Assembly (NCBI GenBank): GCA_035626595.1
Contig: DASPNJ010000080.1
Location: forward strand, 106,224 to 170,223
Direction: 5' to 3'
Length of the DNA: 64,000 nt
Source: JAQGMV01 sp035626595
GTDB lineage: Bacteria; Pseudomonadota; Gammaproteobacteria; Burkholderiales; SG8-41
The notes under the pieces are model-generated. The model had not been told where the DNA came from, did no database searches, and worked only from the letters and a program-made list of their open reading frames with translations. Positions within the stretch are counted from its first letter, which is position 1, and each line of letters starts with the position of its first letter. Below, piece after piece: positions 25,505 through 34,172 of the stretch. Made by a program: the position numbers and the translations under genes.

Positions 25505-27438
25505 GACGCTTCTCCTGTTTGCTTCACTTGGGTGGCTGCCGCTGCTGCGGTTGCCGCGCGGCGGCTTGCGAGCTGTACGAGCACCACGATCGCGAGCAGC
25601 GCCGCGCCGATGAGATCGGTAACCAGTCCCGGCTTGATCAGCAGCACGGCAGCAGTCACGAGAGCGGCGCGTTCCCACATGCGGGCTTCGCGGAACAGAT
25701 AGCCGAACAGGCCGGCAGCGAGGCAGATCGTGCCCACCGTGGCCGTGAAAGTGGAATGCAGGATGAGGTGCCACTCGCCGATCATGAGCAGCGAAGGCTC
25801 GAAGATGAACATGAACGGTACGATGAAACCCGCGGCGCCGACGCGCACCGCCATCCAGCCCGCCTGCCACAGGTTCGCCTTGGCGATACCGGCCGCGGCG
25901 TACACGGCAAGCGCAACCGGCGGGGTGATCGCGGAAAGGATCGCGAAGTAGAAGGCGAACATGTGCGCCGCGGGCGGGATCGCGCCGAGCTTGATGATCG
26001 CCGGCACGAGCAGCGACACCATCACGATGTACGCCGGCGTAGTCGGCATGCCCATGCCGAGGATGATGCCCGCGAGCATCGTCAGGATCAGCGCGAGCAG
26101 GAGCATCTCCTGCGCGAGCCCCAGCACGACCGCCGTGAAGTTGATGGCCGCGCCCGTCTGGGTGATGACCCCGATGATGATCCCGGCGCACGCGCAGGCG
26201 AGCGCGACCGCGATCGAGTTCTTGGCGCCGTCCTCCAGCGCGTACCAGATCGTGCTCCACTTGATGGTGGCGCGCGTGCCCTTGCGCAGCATGGCGACCG
26301 GTATGCACGTGATCGTCCCGGCGAGGGCGCAGAGCGGCGCGCTGTATCCCATGATGAGGCCGCCGAGGATGACGACCAGCGGTATGAAGAGGTGGCCGCG
26401 CTCGCGCATCACCTGGCCCAGACGCGGGATCTCCGAACGTGGCAACCCGCGCAAGCCGACGCGCTTGGACTCGAAGTGAACCGCGAAGAACACCGCCACG
26501 AAGTACAGCAGCGCCGGGATGAGCGCCCACAGCGTGACCTGGAAGTAGCTCACGGCCAGGAACTCGGCCATGACGAACGCGGCCGCGCCCATGATCGGCG
26601 GCATGATCTGCCCGCCGGTGGAGGCCACCGATTCCACGGCGGCTGCGAACGCCGGCCGAAAGCCGGTGCGCTTCATGAGCGGAATCGTGATCGGACCATC
26701 CACCAGGACGTTCGCGACGGCGCTGCCCGACACCGTGCCGAAGAGGCTCGAGCTGACGACCGCGACTTTTCCGGGGCCGCCGGCCTGATGACCGGTGAGC
26801 GACAACGCGAAGTCCATGAAGAGCTGGCCGATGCCGGTGCGCTCCATGAACGCGCCGAACACGACGAAAAGGATCACGTATGCGGCCGATACGCCGAGCG
26901 TCTGCCCGAAAATGCCTTCGGTCGTCAGATACATGATCTCGATGATCTGCTCCGGCCGCGTCTTCGCGACCGCGAAGGCATAGACGAGAAACAGGATCGC
27001 GGTGACGGGCAGCGCCCAGCCGATGATGCGCCGCGTCGCTTCCAATACGATCAGCGTGAATATGCCGCCAAGCACGAGCTCCGTCGCCGTCGGATCTTCG
27101 ACGAAGACGAAGCGGGTCAGCAGGTGCTCGTGATTGACCCACACGTAGCCGATGGTGACGAACGACGCGATGATGAACAGCGCGTCGATCCATGAAGGCC
27201 GCGCCTCGACGGCCGGCGCGTTGCCGCCGGCGTCGTCACGGATGTGTTCCTGTGCCCCGGCCGCCGTGCCGCGAAACGTGGGATACATGAGAAATACGAG
27301 CAGCAGCGCGAACAGCAGATGCGTGCTGCGGAAGAACAACTGCTGCGGCGCGCCGATGAACGCGATCGTCAGGTGGTAGAGCGACATCGACACGGCAATG
27401 AGCGCCGTGATCTGCTTGAGCGCGCGAGCGACCGTCAT
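25501..27438 (-). CDS. TRAP transporter fused permease (DctQ-DctM type, TAXI partner)
   Basis: 645 residues from MTVARALKQITALI, with GGGGG upstream. Four N-terminal hydrophobic segments (small-subunit part) precede a large 12-TM-like part with VVSSSLFGTVSGSAVANV, ESVASTGGQIMPPIMGAAAF and GMGMPTTPAYIV, all hallmarks of the large TRAP subunit. Such fused permeases work with TAXI receptors, and one is encoded directly upstream. It imports an organic acid in symport with ions. The operon mates suggest hydroxypyruvate, glyoxylate or a related acid. Confidence 0.93.
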   Translation of the reverse strand: MTVARALKQITALIAVSMSLYHLTIAFIGAPQQLFFRSTHLLFALLLVFLMYPTFRGTAAGAQEHIRDDAGGNAPAVEARPSWIDALFIIASFVTIGYVWVNHEHLLTRFVFVEDPTATELVLGGIFTLIVLEATRRIIGWALPVTAILFLVYAFAVAKTRPEQIIEIMYLTTEGIFGQTLGVSAAYVILFVVFGAFMERTGIGQLFMDFALSLTGHQAGGPGKVAVVSSSLFGTVSGSAVANVLVDGPITIPLMKRTGFRPAFAAAVESVASTGGQIMPPIMGAAAFVMAEFLAVSYFQVTLWALIPALLYFVAVFFAVHFESKRVGLRGLPRSEIPRLGQVMRERGHLFIPLVVILGGLIMGYSAPLCALAGTITCIPVAMLRKGTRATIKWSTIWYALEDGAKNSIAVALACACAGIIIGVITQTGAAINFTAVVLGLAQEMLLLALILTMLAGIILGMGMPTTPAYIVMVSLLVPAIIKLGAIPPAAHMFAFYFAILSAITPPVALAVYAAAGIAKANLWQAGWMAVRVGAAGFIVPFMFIFEPSLLMIGEWHLILHSTFTATVGTICLAAGLFGYLFREARMWERAALVTAAVLLIKPGLVTDLIGAALLAIVVLVQLASRRAATAAAAATQVKQTGEAS

Positions 27439-27453
27439 GCGTCCCCCTGAAAC

Positions 27454-27490
27454 AAAAAAGCAGCGGCGCGATTTCACTCGCGCCGCTGCT
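27454..27490 (-). terminator. Terminator/attenuator between TAXI receptor and TRAP permease genes
   Basis: On the minus strand a perfect 13-bp stem AGCAGCGGCGCGA / TCGCGCCGCTGCT with a 6-base loop is followed by six T residues. It lies 12 bases after the receptor stop and 15 bases before the permease start. It probably ends part of the transcripts, giving more receptor than permease. Confidence 0.9.
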
Positions 27491-27502
27491 CTTCACATCG
27501 CG

Positions 27503-28447
27503 TTACAGCGCTTTGGCTTCCTGGTAGAACTTGCGCGCGCCGGGATGATACGGAACGCCCACGTCGGTCGCCATGTCTTTCACCGTCAGGCCTTTCACCG
27601 CGGAAACCACGTTGCCGAGGTTATTGACGTTGGTCGCGAGCGCCTTGGTGATGTTGTAGACGAGCTGTTCCGGCAGCTTGCAGCTCGCGACGAGGTGCGT
27701 CCAGGTGCCGATCGTCTGGATATCCTTGTCCTGCTTCGGATAGCTGCCGGCCTTGATGATGCGTTTGTCGTAGCCCTTGTTGATCTTTTGCAGCGCGCGA
27801 AACTTGTCTTCGGGGAACTCGAGCACGCGGATCTCGCGCGCGGAGGCGAGGTCCATCACCGAGGAGGCCGGCACGGTCGTGATCAGCGTGAAGACCTGGG
27901 CATGGCCGTCCTTCAGTTGCGCCACCGAATCGGTGTAGTTGCCGAAATTGACCTTCGAAAGCCCGCCGTAGTTGAGCCCGTAGACTTCGAGCGCGTGGCG
28001 CGTCATCTGCTCGCCGGTGTTGCCTTTCTGCTGCGTCGTGAGCGCCTTCCCCTTCGCGTCGCCCATCGTGCGCACGCCGGAATCAGCCAGCGCCACCGCG
28101 TGGAAGTACTGGAAGTACAACGTGCCGAGCTGGCAGACGTTGTCCTGCTTGCCCTTGAAAGGCTCGGCGCCGTTCACGCCGTCCACCGAGGACACGGCAT
28201 TGCCGAAGCCGAGATCGGCCTTGCCGGTCTGCACGCCGACGACATTCGAGATGCCCGCGCCCGGGAGTACCTGGACGGAGGTGCCTGGGATCGATTTCTC
28301 GATGATGTTCTGAATCGCGCCACCCAGCGGATACCAGGAGCCGCCCTGCGGCCCGGTCATGAGCTTCAGTTGCTGTGCCGCTGCCGGCGCCGCGACGGCA
28401 AAGGTGAATGCAGCGCCCAGCGCGAGCGTGATGCGTGATGCTTTCAT
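27503..28447 (-). CDS. TAXI family TRAP solute-binding protein
   Basis: 314 residues with signal peptide (MKASRITLALGAAFTFAVAA, cleavage near PAAAQQ). The TAXI signature LKLMTGPQGGSWYPLGGAI opens the mature protein, followed by VLPGAGISNVVGVQTGKAD. GGAGG precedes the ATG. It binds the transported acid in the periplasm and hands it to the fused permease encoded next. A strong terminator separates the two genes. Confidence 0.93.
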   Translation of the reverse strand: MKASRITLALGAAFTFAVAAPAAAQQLKLMTGPQGGSWYPLGGAIQNIIEKSIPGTSVQVLPGAGISNVVGVQTGKADLGFGNAVSSVDGVNGAEPFKGKQDNVCQLGTLYFQYFHAVALADSGVRTMGDAKGKALTTQQKGNTGEQMTRHALEVYGLNYGGLSKVNFGNYTDSVAQLKDGHAQVFTLITTVPASSVMDLASAREIRVLEFPEDKFRALQKINKGYDKRIIKAGSYPKQDKDIQTIGTWTHLVASCKLPEQLVYNITKALATNVNNLGNVVSAVKGLTVKDMATDVGVPYHPGARKFYQEAKAL

Positions 28448-28530
28448 TGATCCTCCAGAGGATTGATTTGACTGCCGAAGAAGGGAAATTCTTGTTGTAG
28501 GGCGATTTTGTGACCCGGCATCAGGGCGAG

Positions 28531-29310
28531 TCAAGCTTGCAGGTACGGGCGAACCCAGGCGAGACCGTCTTCGGTTTTTGTCTTTGGCTTGTATTCGCAC
28601 CCGATCCAGCCCGTGTAGCCGATGCGATCGATGTGCTCGAACAGGAACGGGTAGTTGATCTCGCCGGTACCGGGCTCGTTGCGGCCGGGATTGTCCGCGA
28701 GCTGCATGTGCGGAATGCGCGCGAGGTTCTTCTCGATCGTGCGGGCGAGATCGCCCTCCATGATCTGCATGTGATAGATGTCGTACTGCAGGAACAGGTT
28801 GTCCGAGCCGACTTCCTCGATCAGCTCCAGCGCCTGCTTGGAGCGCGTGAGATAGAAGCCGGGGATGTCGATCGTGTTGATGGGCTCGATCAGGAGCTTG
28901 ATCCCGGCTTCCTTCAGTTTCAGCGCCGCGAATTTCAGATTCGCGACAAACGCCGCGCGCTGCCGGTCCGCGGGCGCGTCGGGGCAGATGCCCGCGAGAC
29001 AGTTCACCTGTTTGCAGCCGAGCACGGTGGCGTACTCGATGGCCTTGCCGACGCCATCCTGGAACTCGCCGACGCGTGCCGGATGGCAGGCAATGCCGCG
29101 CTCGCCTTTCGCCCAATCCCCCGCCGGCAGGTTGTGCAGCACCTGCACGAGGTCGTGCTTGTCCAGTTGCGCCCGCAGCTCGTCCTTGTCGTAATCGTAC
29201 GGGAACAGGTACTCCACGCCCTTGAACCCGGCGCGGGCCGCGGCGGCGAAGCGGTCGACGAACGAGTGCTCGTTGAAGAGCAGCGTGAGGTTCGCGCAGA
29301 ACTTCGGCAT
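28531..29310 (-). CDS. hyi: Hydroxypyruvate isomerase
   Basis: 259 residues of TIM-barrel sugar isomerase type, beginning MPKFCANLTLLFNEHSF, a characteristic Hyi start. Metal and substrate residues are in LLIEPINTIDIPGFY, LQYDIYHMQ and GTGEINYPFLF. It interconverts hydroxypyruvate and tartronate semialdehyde, the substrate of the reductase at 24620. It is the first gene of the operon that includes the TAXI-TRAP transporter. No glyoxylate carboligase gene is in the window. Confidence 0.93.
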   Translation of the reverse strand: MPKFCANLTLLFNEHSFVDRFAAAARAGFKGVEYLFPYDYDKDELRAQLDKHDLVQVLHNLPAGDWAKGERGIACHPARVGEFQDGVGKAIEYATVLGCKQVNCLAGICPDAPADRQRAAFVANLKFAALKLKEAGIKLLIEPINTIDIPGFYLTRSKQALELIEEVGSDNLFLQYDIYHMQIMEGDLARTIEKNLARIPHMQLADNPGRNEPGTGEINYPFLFEHIDRIGYTGWIGCEYKPKTKTEDGLAWVRPYLQA

Positions 29311-29424
29311 CAGGTCTCTCCGGTGGCAGTTTGGCGAACGCCCGTGTTGAGCGTTCGGGATCCCGGCCTCGCCCCGGGATGACGATTGTAGAGGCAGCGG
29401 TGCGCGCAAACTACAATCAGGCCG

Positions 29425-30006
29425 ATGAGCACACAGCCGGTGATCGCCGTTCTGCTCGCCGCGGGCGCAGCCACGCGCTTTGGCGGCGGCAAGCTCCTGC
29501 ATCCGCTGCCGGACGGCGTCGCGCTCGCCGCGCATGCGGCGCGTAACCTGCGCGACGCGGGGCTCGAAGTCGTCGCGGTGGTGCGTCCGGGCGATTTCCC
29601 GCTCGCGGACATGCTGGAAGAGGAGGGCTGCCACGTCATACGCTGCGCGGACGCGGTAAAAGGCATGGGACACAGCCTTGCGCACGGCGTCGGCTCGGCG
29701 CGCGATGCCTCGGGCTGGGTCGTGGCGCTCGCTGACATGCCGCGCGTGCGACCTGCGACCGCGCGCGCGCTCGCGGACGCGATCGCGGGCGGCGCGCGCG
29801 TCGCCGCGCCGATCTATAACGGCACGCGCGGCCACCCGGTGGCGTTCGCCGCGTCGTTGGCGAACGAGCTCACGGCGCTTTCCGGAGACACCGGTGCGCG
29901 CGCGGTGCTCGAGCGGCACCGCGACGAGCTCGTGCTGATCGAAGTCGACGATCCCGGCGTGATCGTCGACATCGACGCGAAAGACGATCTCGCCCGGCTT
30001 GGCTGA
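29425..30006 (+). CDS. MobA/MocA-like nucleotidyltransferase
   Basis: 193 residues. The NTP-binding start VLLAAGAATRFGGGKLLHP and the metal site ALADMPRV, then GTRGHPVAF, are typical of molybdenum cofactor cytidylyl/guanylyltransferases. These attach CMP or GMP to molybdopterin for xanthine-dehydrogenase or DMSO-reductase enzymes. No molybdoenzyme is in the window. The nearby MoxR and CoxE-like genes often accompany CO-dehydrogenase type molybdoenzymes. A -10-like TACAAT at 29412 lies close to the ATG. Confidence 0.86.
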   Translation: MSTQPVIAVLLAAGAATRFGGGKLLHPLPDGVALAAHAARNLRDAGLEVVAVVRPGDFPLADMLEEEGCHVIRCADAVKGMGHSLAHGVGSARDASGWVVALADMPRVRPATARALADAIAGGARVAAPIYNGTRGHPVAFAASLANELTALSGDTGARAVLERHRDELVLIEVDDPGVIVDIDAKDDLARLG

Positions 30007-31399
30007 CGCCACGCACCGCTCGCCGTTCGGCGCTGCGCTCGCGCGCGCGCTGCGCGGCGGCTGGCGGCTTTTCACGCTGCGCCGGGCGGACCCGCGCGAC
30101 TTCGAGCCCTCACCGGAGCTTTTCGCGCTGCTCGTCGCGCTCGATATCGCGCTGCTTTTCGTCTTCGCCTTTGCGCTCGTGGGTTTCCACGGCGAGCTCA
30201 ACCTGTACGAGTTGCCGCGTGCGTTCATGTTCGTGCCGCTCGTGCTCGCGCTCGGCTTGACTGCGACCCGGGTCGATGCCGGCGCGGCGCTGCTGCGGCT
30301 GCCGGTGGCGCTCGCCGCGACGGGGCTTTACTTCACCGTGCTCACGTCCGGCATGTACCTGCTCGCGCAGTGGCAGTGGCTGCCGTTCACGGAGGCCTAC
30401 TGGTCGTATTTCGACTACTTGTCCATGGCGTGGTCGGGCGCGGTGGTCGTGCTGGCGGCGATCACGCTCGTCTCCGGCGGCGCGCTCGCGCGTGCCTGCC
30501 TGGCTGTCGCGGGCATCGTCGTGCTCGTGCTCCCGTCGCTGTGGCTACCGCTCGGCTTGATCTGGGTGCCGCGCTACGACGATCGTGCGAGCTACGCGAC
30601 CGGAAGCTTCCACTCGCTGGCCGCGGAGAGCTCGTTCTACGCGCAGCACGGGGCCCTCGACCGCGCGCTCGCCGACATCCAGCCGAGCCGGCCCGGCGTA
30701 GCCGACATCTATCTCGTCGCCGCCGCGCTGTATGCAGGCGAAGACGTGTTCATGAAGGAGGTCCGGGCGCTGGCCGCGCTCTTTCGGGACCGCTTCGATG
30801 CCGAAGGCCGCACGGTGATGCTCGTCAACAATCCGAAGACGATCGACGAGTTCCCGGTCGCGAGCGTGACGAGCCTGCGCGAAACGCTGCTCCAGGTCGC
30901 CGGCGCCATGAACGCCGACGAAGACGTGCTGGTGCTGTATCTCACGTCGCATGGATCGGAGAACCACGAGCTCGCCGTCGATTTCCGGCCGCTGCGTCTG
31001 GCGCCGGTAACGCCGGAAGTGGTGAAGGCGGCGCTCGATGAAGCGGGCATCAAGTGGCGCGTCATCATCGTGTCCGCCTGCTACTCCGGCGGCTTCATCG
31101 AGCCGCTCAAGGACGAGCACACGCTGGTGATCACCGCGGCGGCCGCCGACCGCAAGTCCTTCGGCTGCGGGTACGCCTCCGACGCGACCTATCTTGCGCG
31201 GGCCCTGTTCGGACAGGCGCTGCGCGAGACGTGGTCGTTCGAGCGCGCGTTCGAAAAGGCGCGCGCCGCGATCGAGACCTGGGAACGCGAAAAGAATTAC
31301 GAGCCTTCGCATCCTCAGATGTACGTGGGCACGCGCATTCGCGACAAGCTCGCGGACGTCGAGCGCAGGCTCGCGGCGAGCAAGACCGCGGGGAAGTAG
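29999..31399 (+). CDS. Membrane-anchored C13 (legumain/caspase-like) family peptidase
   Basis: 466 residues from a TTG that overlaps the previous gene by 8 bases; no clear ribosome site. About four to five hydrophobic segments lie between residues 35 and 195. A periplasmic or soluble caspase-fold domain follows, with the catalytic pair His in LYLTSHGSENHE and Cys in VSACYSGGFIEPL. Such C13 peptidases are found widely in proteobacteria with unknown targets. Fusion to a membrane domain and linkage to MocA and MoxR genes are notable. Confidence 0.84.
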   Translation: MADATHRSPFGAALARALRGGWRLFTLRRADPRDFEPSPELFALLVALDIALLFVFAFALVGFHGELNLYELPRAFMFVPLVLALGLTATRVDAGAALLRLPVALAATGLYFTVLTSGMYLLAQWQWLPFTEAYWSYFDYLSMAWSGAVVVLAAITLVSGGALARACLAVAGIVVLVLPSLWLPLGLIWVPRYDDRASYATGSFHSLAAESSFYAQHGALDRALADIQPSRPGVADIYLVAAALYAGEDVFMKEVRALAALFRDRFDAEGRTVMLVNNPKTIDEFPVASVTSLRETLLQVAGAMNADEDVLVLYLTSHGSENHELAVDFRPLRLAPVTPEVVKAALDEAGIKWRVIIVSACYSGGFIEPLKDEHTLVITAAAADRKSFGCGYASDATYLARALFGQALRETWSFERAFEKARAAIETWEREKNYEPSHPQMYVGTRIRDKLADVERRLAASKTAGK

Positions 31400-31414
31400 G
31401 CCAGCGCGCGGCGC

Positions 31415-31420
31415 TATAAT
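31415..31420 (+). promoter_or_regulatory. -10 element upstream of the MoxR gene
   Basis: TATAAT matches the sigma-70 -10 consensus exactly and lies 30 bases before the ATG, in the 51-base gap after the peptidase gene. No good -35 hexamer is visible at the right spacing. Confidence 0.5.
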
Positions 31421-31450
31421 TCGGTCCTCCCTCCCGGTTCAGGAATTCCG

Positions 31451-32293
31451 ATGCGTTTCGAAGGCACCGACACGTACGTCGCGACCGACGACCTCATGAT
31501 GGCCGTGAACGCGGCGATCACGCTCGAGCGTCCGCTCCTCATCAAGGGCGAGCCGGGCACCGGCAAGACGCTGCTCGCGATCGAAGTGGCGCGCGCGCTT
31601 CAGCGCCCGCTCTTCGAGTGGCACATCAAGTCGACCACCAAGGCGCAGCACGGGCTCTACGAATACGACGCGGTGTCGCGGCTGCGCGATTCCCAGCTCG
31701 GCGACGAAAAGGTCCACGACATCCGCAACTACATCGTGAAGGGCATGCTGTGGCAGGCGTTCACGTCCGAGGCGCCCGCGGTGCTGCTGATCGACGAGAT
31801 CGACAAGGCGGACATCGAGTTCCCGAACGACCTCCTGCGCGAGCTCGACCGCATGGAGTTCTACGTCTACGAGACGCAGGAGCTCGTGAAAGCGAAGCAC
31901 CGGCCGCTGGTGGTCATCACCAGCAACAACGAGAAGGAGCTGCCGGACGCGTTCCTGCGCCGCTGCTTCTTCCACTACATCCGCTTCCCCGACCACGAGA
32001 CGATGGAGAAGATCGTCCACGTGCACTTCCCGGGACTCAAAAAGCAGCTCCTGCGCACCGCGCTCGAGCGCTTCTTCGAGCTGCGCGAGGTGCCGGGGCT
32101 CAAGAAGAAACCTTCGACTTCCGAGCTCCTCGACTGGCTGAAGCTCCTGGTCGCCGAGGACATTCCGCCCGAAGCGCTGCACAGCCAGGACACGCACAAG
32201 ATCGTGCCGCCGCTGCACGGCGCGCTCATCAAGAACGAGCAGGACGTGCACCTCTTCGAGCGGCTGGTGTTCATGTCGCGCCGGAAAACGTGA
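31451..32293 (+). CDS. MoxR family AAA+ ATPase
   Basis: 280 residues with Walker A IKGEPGTGKTLLA, Walker B AVLLIDEIDKAD, sensor I VVITSNNEKELPD and arginine-finger region AFLRRCFFHYI. MoxR ATPases act as chaperones that insert cofactors or activate enzymes together with VWA partners. The VWA gene follows at 32412. The pair resembles CoxD/CoxE of CO-dehydrogenase maturation, although such pairs are common outside that context. Confidence 0.92.
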   Translation: MRFEGTDTYVATDDLMMAVNAAITLERPLLIKGEPGTGKTLLAIEVARALQRPLFEWHIKSTTKAQHGLYEYDAVSRLRDSQLGDEKVHDIRNYIVKGMLWQAFTSEAPAVLLIDEIDKADIEFPNDLLRELDRMEFYVYETQELVKAKHRPLVVITSNNEKELPDAFLRRCFFHYIRFPDHETMEKIVHVHFPGLKKQLLRTALERFFELREVPGLKKKPSTSELLDWLKLLVAEDIPPEALHSQDTHKIVPPLHGALIKNEQDVHLFERLVFMSRRKT

Positions 32294-32299
32294 TTACGT

Positions 32300-32390
32300 G
32301 CGTCACGAGATTGCTTCGTCGGAATATTGCTTCCTCCTCGCAATGACCGCGCGGTGTCATCGCGAGGAGCGCCAATGCGCGACGCGCCGA
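32300..32390. repeat. Interspersed repeat, GAGATTGCTTCGTCGG family
   Basis: CGAGATTGCTTCGTCGG, then CTCCTCGCAATGAC, and inverted GTCATCGCGAGGAGCG fill the gap between the MoxR and VWA genes. A shortened relative (GGATTGCC-GGCAATGACGA) lies at about 34143-34170. Confidence 0.75.
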
Positions 32391-32411
32391 TCCCGTGACG
32401 CACGATAAGCC

Positions 32412-33593
32412 ATGCTGATCGAATTCTTTCTCAAGCTGAGAGAAGGCGGCGTCCCGACCTCCATCCGCGAGTTCCTGACGCTGCTCGAAGCGCTCCAGAA
32501 GGAGGTGGCGTTCGGTTACGTCGAGGATTTCTACTACCTCGCGCGGACGTGCCTCGTTAAGGACGAGAAGTATTTCGACCGCTACGACCGCGTGTTCGCC
32601 GCCTACTTCAAGGGCATCGTCGAAGTCGACGCGCTCGCGGTGATGATTCCGGAGGAGTGGCTGAAGAAGCTCGTCGAGAAGAATCTGACCGAGGACGAGA
32701 AGAAGCTCATCGAGTCGCTCGGCGGCTGGGAGAAGCTCATGGAGACGCTCAAGAAGCGCCTCGAAGAGCAGAAAGGCCGGCATCAGGGCGGCAACAAGTG
32801 GATCGGCACCGGCGGCACGAGCCCGTTCGGGGCGTATGGCTACAACCCTGAAGGCATACGCATCGGCCAGCACGAATCGCGCAACCGCCGCGCGGTGAAA
32901 GTCTGGGACCAGCGCGAGTTCAGGAATCTGGACGACAGCGTCGAGATCGGCACCCGCAATATCAAGGTCGCGCTGCGGCGCCTGCGCAAGTTCGCGCGGG
33001 TCGGCGCCCCGGAAGAGCTCGACCTCGACGACACCGTGCGCTCGACCGCGAAGAACGCCGGCTGGCTGGATCTGAAGATGGTGCCGGAACGGCACAACGC
33101 GGTGAAGGTGCTGCTCTTCTTCGACGTCGGCGGTTCGATGGACGATCACATCCGCGTCTGCGAGCAGCTATTCTCGGCCGCGCGGCTCGAGTTCAAGCAC
33201 CTCGAATATTTCTACTTCCACAACTTCCTCTACGAGCGGGTGTGGAAGGACAATCGCAGGCGCACCGCCGAGCGCATGTCGACGTGGGAAGTGCTCCACA
33301 CCTATCCGCACGACTACAAGGTGATTCTCGTGGGAGACGCGACGATGAGCCCGTACGAGATCACGTATCCCGGCGGCAGCGTCGAGCACACCAATGAAGA
33401 GGCCGGCGCGGTGTGGCTCCAGCGGCTGCTGCACGTCTATCACAACACGATCTGGTTGAACCCGCAGCCCGAAGAGCTGTGGGACTACCACGAGTCGATC
33501 CGCATCACGCGCGAGCTGATGGGCGAGCGCATGTTTCCGCTGACGCTGGAAGGGCTCGATCGCGGGATGCGGCTGCTCTCCAAGACGCACTGA
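32412..33593 (+). CDS. CoxE-like VWA domain protein
   Basis: 393 residues. The N-terminal half is acidic and helical. The C-terminal half is a von Willebrand A domain with a MIDAS-like motif FFDVGGSMDDHI and later KVILVGDATMSPYE. It is the usual partner of a MoxR ATPase and would present the client protein or bind metal. The start MLIEFFLKLREGGVP is typical. A repeat separates it from the MoxR gene. Confidence 0.88.
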   Translation: MLIEFFLKLREGGVPTSIREFLTLLEALQKEVAFGYVEDFYYLARTCLVKDEKYFDRYDRVFAAYFKGIVEVDALAVMIPEEWLKKLVEKNLTEDEKKLIESLGGWEKLMETLKKRLEEQKGRHQGGNKWIGTGGTSPFGAYGYNPEGIRIGQHESRNRRAVKVWDQREFRNLDDSVEIGTRNIKVALRRLRKFARVGAPEELDLDDTVRSTAKNAGWLDLKMVPERHNAVKVLLFFDVGGSMDDHIRVCEQLFSAARLEFKHLEYFYFHNFLYERVWKDNRRRTAERMSTWEVLHTYPHDYKVILVGDATMSPYEITYPGGSVEHTNEEAGAVWLQRLLHVYHNTIWLNPQPEELWDYHESIRITRELMGERMFPLTLEGLDRGMRLLSKTH

Positions 33594-33598
33594 ACCGT

Positions 33599-33643
33599 AC
33601 GGTGCGCCGATGGCGCACCGCGGTGCGCTACCAGCGCACCCTC
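33599..33643. repeat. Interspersed palindromes, GGTGCGC family
   Basis: Two palindromes, GGTGCGCCGATGGCGCACC and GGTGCGCTACCAGCGCACC, directly follow the VWA gene and contain the last codons and the stop of the convergent thioesterase gene. Confidence 0.85.
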
Positions 33644-34062
33644 GTTGCGCGACGTTTTTCCGAGAGTTTCGCGTTGAACCGCTCGGCGTCGATCACGTAG
33701 CGCTCGTGCGTGCCTTCGGAGATGAGGTCCACGCCGTCGTGCGCCGACAGCGTGAAGGAGAGCTTCCGGCCTTTGATGGCATCGAGACGCACCGTGACGG
33801 TGATCGTGAGGCCCGGCGGCGTCGCGGCGAGGTGCGTGAAGTTGACGCGCGTGCCGAGGCTCTGCTCGCGCGGCCAGTCGAGATGCGGCTTGATGGCCTC
33901 GATGCACGCCCACTCCATCAGGCCGACGAGATAGCCGGTCGCGAGCACGTCGGGCATCTGCTGGAACAGGGCCGACTCGGGATACAGGTGCGGGACCGTC
34001 CTGTTCTCGGGGACGGTGTAGCGGAAGTCGAACGTGAGACCCGGGCTGAGCGTCGGTTTCAT
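33628..34062 (-). CDS. FlK-like acyl-CoA thioesterase (fluoroacetyl-CoA thioesterase family)
   Basis: 144 residues of hot-dog fold. The blocks VPHLYPESALF, LATGYLVGLMEWACIEA, TRVNFTHLAATPPGLT and SAHDGVDLISEGTHERYV match the Streptomyces fluoroacetyl-CoA thioesterase FlK. Thr42 and Glu50 fall at FlK numbering and His77 is one off FlK His76. FlK hydrolyses fluoroacetyl-CoA and gives fluoroacetate resistance; other members may act on ordinary acyl-CoAs. The last residues (about RATRVRW) come from the palindromic repeat at 33599. Confidence 0.86.
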   Translation of the reverse strand: MKPTLSPGLTFDFRYTVPENRTVPHLYPESALFQQMPDVLATGYLVGLMEWACIEAIKPHLDWPREQSLGTRVNFTHLAATPPGLTITVTVRLDAIKGRKLSFTLSAHDGVDLISEGTHERYVIDAERFNAKLSEKRRATRVRW

Positions 34063-34172
34063 TGGCGTCGTGTCGTGCGTCCAGACCCGCGTGCGGAATA
34101 GCGTGCGTTATGAACGGTGGATCAAGAACCAGGTTGCGAACTGGATTGCCGCCTTCGCGGCAATGACGAGCG

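Noticed and set aside
24620..27193. A long open frame of over 850 codons on the minus strand
   Set aside because: Only its last 294 codons (glxR) are coding; the rest is an out-of-frame shadow of the TRAP permease.
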